A DNA stretch of 64,000 bases from WHSW01 sp963722175 (GTDB lineage Bacteria > Actinomycetota > Thermoleophilia > Solirubrobacterales > 70-9): the NCBI GenBank assembly GCA_963722175.1, contig CAVRKA010000002.1, positions 1 through 64,000 of the forward strand, given 5' to 3'. Under the pieces are notes generated by a model. The model worked only from the letters and a program-made list of their open reading frames with translations. It was not told the origin of the DNA and made no database searches. Below are positions 60,781-64,000 of the stretch, one piece after another. Position 1 is the stretch's first letter; the number at the start of each line of letters is the position of its first letter. A program made the position numbers and the translations under genes.

Positions 60781-61251
60781 ATGGGGGGCGTCGTCGCGCA
60801 GATCGCGATCACCCCGATCGAGTCCGCGCTGCCGGAGCGGGTCGAGTCGGTCGAGGTGCTGCCCGACCAGGGGCCCCGCGGCGACCGCTACTTCGTCGAG
60901 GCGCCGGACCCCGAGCGCCGCGGCGAGGGCAGGGACCTGACCCTGATCGAGGCCGAGGCGCTGGAGGCGTTCACGGCCGAGACCGGGCTCCCGCTCACGC
61001 ACGAGGAGTCGCGCCGCAATGTCCTCACTCGCGACGTCCGTCTCAACGACCTGATCGGCAAGCGCTTTCGGGTCGGGGCGGTGGAGTGCGTCGGCGTGCA
61101 GCTCTGCGAGCCCTGCTCCCACCTGCAGGGGCTGACCCGCGAGGGCGTGCTCCGGGGGATGGTTCACCGCGCGGGCATCAATGCCAACGTCGTCACCGCC
61201 GGCACGATCGCGACCGGCGACGAGGTGGTCGAGCTGACGCCGAAGGCGTGA
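60781..61251 (+). CDS. MOSC-domain protein
   Basis: 156 aa. GPRGDRYFVEAPDPERRGEG, LTLIEAEALEAFTAETGLPL, RRNVLTRDVRLNDLIGKRFR, VGAVECVGVQLCEPCSHLQG: the MOSC beta fold with the sulfur-carrying Cys in the LCEPC segment. The family includes molybdenum-cofactor sulfurase C-terminal domains and small stand-alone proteins; the role here is probably sulfur transfer or Moco handling. It starts 11 bases after the zinc-ribbon gene and is probably in the same transcript. Confidence 0.85.
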   Translation: MGGVVAQIAITPIESALPERVESVEVLPDQGPRGDRYFVEAPDPERRGEGRDLTLIEAEALEAFTAETGLPLTHEESRRNVLTRDVRLNDLIGKRFRVGAVECVGVQLCEPCSHLQGLTREGVLRGMVHRAGINANVVTAGTIATGDEVVELTPKA

Positions 61252-61264
61252 CCGGCTCGCATCC

Positions 61265-61293
61265 AGTGACTATCCGGGTCCCCGGATATCACT
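61265..61293. promoter_or_regulatory. Long inverted repeat before the SARP-like regulator gene
   Basis: AGTGA-C-TATCCGGG and CCCGGATATCACT form 13-bp arms with one bulged C and a two-base centre. The centre is 38 bp before the GTG at 61318 and 28 bp after the MOSC stop. No T-run follows, so an operator, perhaps for autoregulation, is as likely as a terminator. Confidence 0.45.
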
Positions 61294-61317
61294 AGGGTGG
61301 GCGCGGAGGTCCGCCCC

Positions 61318-64000
61318 GTGTCTTCGCCCGCGCTACCGCAGCAGCACGTCCCGCGTCCGCGGCTGGTCCGGGCGCTGCTCGACGCGCCGGTCGGCCTGAT
61401 CGAGGCCGGCGGCGGCTACGGCAAGAGCGTGCTGGCCGCCGAGCTTCGCCGCGAGCTCGGGACCGCGTCGGCAGAGGCCGTCCTCGAACGTGACACCGAC
61501 ACGGCCGAGCAGCTGCTCGGAGCACTGCGCCGCGGCCTGCGCCGGGCCGGGCTCTCCGACAGCGCCGCGGCCCTGACCGGCACCGGCGCGGCCGATGTCG
61601 CGGCAGCGCTCGAGCTCGCCCCCGAGCCACCGCTGCTGGTGATCGAGGATGCCCAGCACGCCACCGGCGAGGCGGCGTCGCTGCTCGCCGGCCTCGCCCG
61701 CGAGCTGCCGGCGGGCGCACGGCTGCTGATCGTCGGCCGGCGGCTGGACCGCGGGCTGACCGGCCTCCGCGACTCGCTCGGCGCGGTGCACCTCGACGCG
61801 GAGGTGCTCGCCTTCGACGACGAGGAGCTGCGCACGCTGCTGACCGCGACGCTCGGCGGTCCGCCCGCCGACTCGCAGCTCGCCGGGGTCCGCCGGGTCG
61901 CGTTCGGCTGGCCGGCGGCGTCGGCGCTGGCCGCGGCGTCGATCGCCCGTGATCCGGAGGCCGCGCTGCAGGTCCCCGGCGCGGGCGGGGTCTCGCTCGG
62001 GGCGCTCCTGGACGAGCTGCTCGGCGGCCTGGGCGAGGAGGACCGGCGCCGCCTGTCGCTGATCGCCCACCTGCCGCTGCTCTCCGAGCCGGTCGCCGAG
62101 GCGACGGCGGGGCCCGGGGCGCTCGAGCTGGTCGCCGACGCGGGACTGCCGCTGCGCAGCGGCCGCCCGGGGTGGCTGGAGCTCGCCGACCCGGTGCGCG
62201 AGGAGCTGCTCGAGCGCCAGGAGCTGCCGTCGGATGCGGCGCGCGGCGCCGCTGCCGCCTACGCCGACGCCGGCGAGCTGGCGACCGCGTTTGCGCTGCT
62301 GCTGCGCAACGATCACGACGGGGTCGCCGAGCTGCTCGCCGGCCGCCGCTGGCAGGAGCTGCAACCGCTGGCCCTCGCCGAGCTGCGGGCGATCGTCAGC
62401 ACGCTGGCGCCGGAGGCGATCGCGAGCCACCCGTTCGCGCTCGTGCAGATCGCCCGGCTCGCCGAGCAGGACGTCGACCTCGAGCTGCGCACCGAGCTGC
62501 TCGAGCGCGCCTTCGGGCTGGTCGACGATCAGGCCGCGAGACGCGAGATCGAGGCCGAGATCGTCGCGACCAGGGCGATCGTCGATCCAAACGAGGAGGT
62601 CGAGCGACGCTCGCTGGCGATCGTCGAGTCGGCCTCGGGGGCCGAGACCACGGCGAGGATCCGGGCGCTGACCGCGCTCGCGAGGGTCGAGGCTTGGCGC
62701 GGCGACGCGGCCTCGATGCTGCGCGCCGAGGGGCGGCTGGCCGAGACCGCGGCGCTCTGCCGGATCGCGGGCGAGGTCGAGTGGGAGGCGCGGACGCTCA
62801 CCGGGCTCGGCTACCGGGTCGCCTTCGCCCGCGGCGACCTCGAGCAGGCGGTGACGCAGATGACCGCGGCGCTGGCGCTGCTGCCGGAATCGGGGAGCGA
62901 GCGCGCCGCGGCAGCCACCTTCCTCGCCGAAGCGCTCGCCTACGTCGGGCGCTTCGACGAGGCCGAGGCGGCGATCGGCGAGGCGGCGGCGATCGCCCGC
63001 CAGCTCGGCGACCATCGCCTCCAGGCCTACGCCGGCTGGACCGGCTGCACGCTCTCGTCGCTGGAGGGGGACGCGGCGGCGACGGTCCAGCGGGCGCGGA
63101 CGGTCGAGCTGCACCCCGGGGACTGGTTCGAGCATCCGACCGGGATCGAGTTCCTCGCCGACGCGGCACTGGCGCTCGCCCGCACCGGGGCCTCGAAGCA
63201 GGCGGCCACATACGCCGACCGCGCCCGCGAGCGCGCCGAGGCCGACGGCTATCCCGAAATCGCCTGGATCGCGACCGGAGCGGTCGCGGCGCGCTGGGGC
63301 GATGCCGAGCAGGCCGAGCGGGATCTGGTCGCCTACGCCGACTCCCCGCAGATGGCGCCTCGCGATGCCTGGAGGACGCTGCTGCTGCGGGCGTTGGCGG
63401 CCTCGCGGGCAGGCGACTCCGCCGCGGGCGAGCTCGCGGCGGAGGCCTACGAGGCGGCCGCCGAGCTCGGCCGCGTCGACCTCCCGGCGCTGCACGAGCC
63501 CGACGCGGCGGCGGCGGTCGCTCCGCTGGCGGTCGCCGCGGGATCGCGGGCGGCGGCGGCGGCCAGCGAGGAGGCCGAGTCGTTCGTGATCGCGCTGCTC
63601 GGCGGCTTCGCGGTCAGCTCCGGGGGACGGGTGCTCGAGCCGCCGGCGGGGCGCCCGTCGACCCTGGTCAAGCTGCTCGCGCTGACCGAGCAGCCGCTGG
63701 CCGCCGGCGAGGCGATCGAGGTCCTGTGGGCGGATGTCGACGAGTCGACCGGGCGCCGGCGTCTGCGCAACCTGCTCAACCGGCTGCGAACGAGCTGCGG
63801 CGACCTCGTTCAGCGAGAGGGGGAGACGCTGATCCTCGGCCCGGCCGAGGTCGACGCGCGGGGCTTCGAACGCGGCGCCGAGGCGGCGCTCGCGGCGCCG
63901 GAGCAGGAGCGGCCCGGGCTGGCGCGGACGGCGCTCGCCCGCTACAAGGGCGAGCTGCTTCCCGGCGACCGCTACGAGCCCTGGGCGACGGCGCCGCGCG
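61318..64000 (+). CDS. STAND-ATPase/TPR regulator with C-terminal SARP-type DNA-binding and BTAD domains (cut by window edge)
   Basis: At least 894 aa; the frame is open to the window edge. GTG start with GGAGG eight bases upstream. N-terminal NTPase: LIEAGGGYGKSVLAAELR (P-loop variant GGGYGKS), LLVIEDAQHATGEA (Walker B-like), LLIVGRR. Then ~450 residues of Ala-rich TPR-like helices (MalT-type). From ~755, FVIALLGGFAVSSGGRVLEP, STLVKLLALTEQPLAAGEAI, EVLWADVDESTGRRRLRNLL, NRLRTSCGDLVQREGETLIL, the OmpR-like winged helix of SARP regulators, and the following ALARYKGELLPGDRYEPWAT is the start of a BTAD. The DNA-binding part is C-terminal, unlike AfsR/SARP, where it is N-terminal. It probably activates a nearby gene set outside the window. 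Confidence 0.85.
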   Translation, partial: MSSPALPQQHVPRPRLVRALLDAPVGLIEAGGGYGKSVLAAELRRELGTASAEAVLERDTDTAEQLLGALRRGLRRAGLSDSAAALTGTGAADVAAALELAPEPPLLVIEDAQHATGEAASLLAGLARELPAGARLLIVGRRLDRGLTGLRDSLGAVHLDAEVLAFDDEELRTLLTATLGGPPADSQLAGVRRVAFGWPAASALAAASIARDPEAALQVPGAGGVSLGALLDELLGGLGEEDRRRLSLIAHLPLLSEPVAEATAGPGALELVADAGLPLRSGRPGWLELADPVREELLERQELPSDAARGAAAAYADAGELATAFALLLRNDHDGVAELLAGRRWQELQPLALAELRAIVSTLAPEAIASHPFALVQIARLAEQDVDLELRTELLERAFGLVDDQAARREIEAEIVATRAIVDPNEEVERRSLAIVESASGAETTARIRALTALARVEAWRGDAASMLRAEGRLAETAALCRIAGEVEWEARTLTGLGYRVAFARGDLEQAVTQMTAALALLPESGSERAAAATFLAEALAYVGRFDEAEAAIGEAAAIARQLGDHRLQAYAGWTGCTLSSLEGDAAATVQRARTVELHPGDWFEHPTGIEFLADAALALARTGASKQAATYADRARERAEADGYPEIAWIATGAVAARWGDAEQAERDLVAYADSPQMAPRDAWRTLLLRALAASRAGDSAAGELAAEAYEAAAELGRVDLPALHEPDAAAAVAPLAVAAGSRAAAAASEEAESFVIALLGGFAVSSGGRVLEPPAGRPSTLVKLLALTEQPLAAGEAIEVLWADVDESTGRRRLRNLLNRLRTSCGDLVQREGETLILGPAEVDARGFERGAEAALAAPEQERPGLARTALARYKGELLPGDRYEPWATAPR

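Noticed and set aside
61333..63495. 720-codon minus-strand frame at the window end
   Set aside because: It is antisense to the STAND/SARP regulator, whose plus-strand frame carries P-loop, TPR and SARP motifs; the minus frame has only Arg/Gly-rich sequence.
1..64000. Prophage, integrative element, CRISPR array or insertion sequence
   Set aside because: No integrase, transposase, phage structural gene, direct-repeat array or attachment-site pair was found.

Overview
The window is GC-rich bacterial chromosome with short intergenic gaps, frequent GTG/TTG starts, many 4-bp ATGA/GTGA overlaps, and several actinobacterial gene families (F420/FMN luciferase-like enzymes, TANNNT-type -10 boxes directly before start codons, a BTAD-type regulator). 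This fits an actinobacterium, most plausibly of the Thermoleophilia/Solirubrobacterales kind, but no rRNA or marker phylogeny is available to prove it. No tRNA, rRNA, CRISPR array, prophage or insertion sequence was found. Many otherwise good genes are split by single-base frameshifts whose two halves join perfectly, so the sequence probably carries residual long-read indel errors; those genes are annotated as one feature with the shift described.

0-5.2 kb: start of a secretory lipase (cut by the window edge), a divergent pair of paralogous Tat-exported berberine-bridge-type flavoproteins around a 16-bp palindrome, then a translationally coupled run of a von Willebrand A protein, a 55-aa microprotein, a small membrane protein and an Ada-like Cys-motif protein. 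5.2-15.2 kb: Tat-exported lipoxygenase-like protein, quinone oxidoreductase, ribbon-helix-helix regulator, flavin amine oxidase, a second secretory lipase, a coiled-coil membrane protein, and divergent PPOX and luciferase-like genes. 15.2-24.6 kb: secreted NHL propeller, ABC-2 exporter, GH25 muramidase, GIY-YIG protein, small enzymes, and a secreted protein made of six ~85-aa repeats. 24.6-31.9 kb: orphan peptide-type substrate-binding lipoprotein, ArsR-like regulator, orphan OmpR-type response regulator, sigma-70 factor with SnoaL domain, a PAS-PAS-GGDEF-EAL protein behind a long structured leader, and a gutted SRPBCC pseudogene.

32-43.8 kb: small metabolic genes, a membrane-flippase-like protein, SprT-like peptidase, GST, oligoendopeptidase F overlapping an M14 carboxypeptidase, secreted proteins, and an oxalate decarboxylase next to an MBL hydrolase. 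43.8-52.1 kb: MFS carrier with an unusual C-terminal winged-helix-like tail, a three-gene luciferase operon, potassium channel, TypA/BipA GTPase, and a membrane GGDEF protein. 52.3-64 kb: secreted lipase-like protein, DEAD-box RNA helicase, RTX-type protein, endonuclease/phosphatase, AarF/UbiB kinase, NERD-like protein, zinc-ribbon/HTH protein, MOSC protein, and a large STAND-TPR regulator ending in a SARP-type DNA-binding module that runs off the window.

The most interesting signal is a conserved ~75-nt 5' leader, preceded by a hairpin, shared by the DEAD-box helicase gene and the zinc-ribbon/HTH gene 5.5 kb away. It looks like a shared RNA-level (perhaps cold or stress) control element. Other notable signals are the palindrome that supplies both the stop codon of the AarF gene and the start codon of the next gene, the six-repeat secreted protein, the MFS fusion, and paralogous microprotein families.
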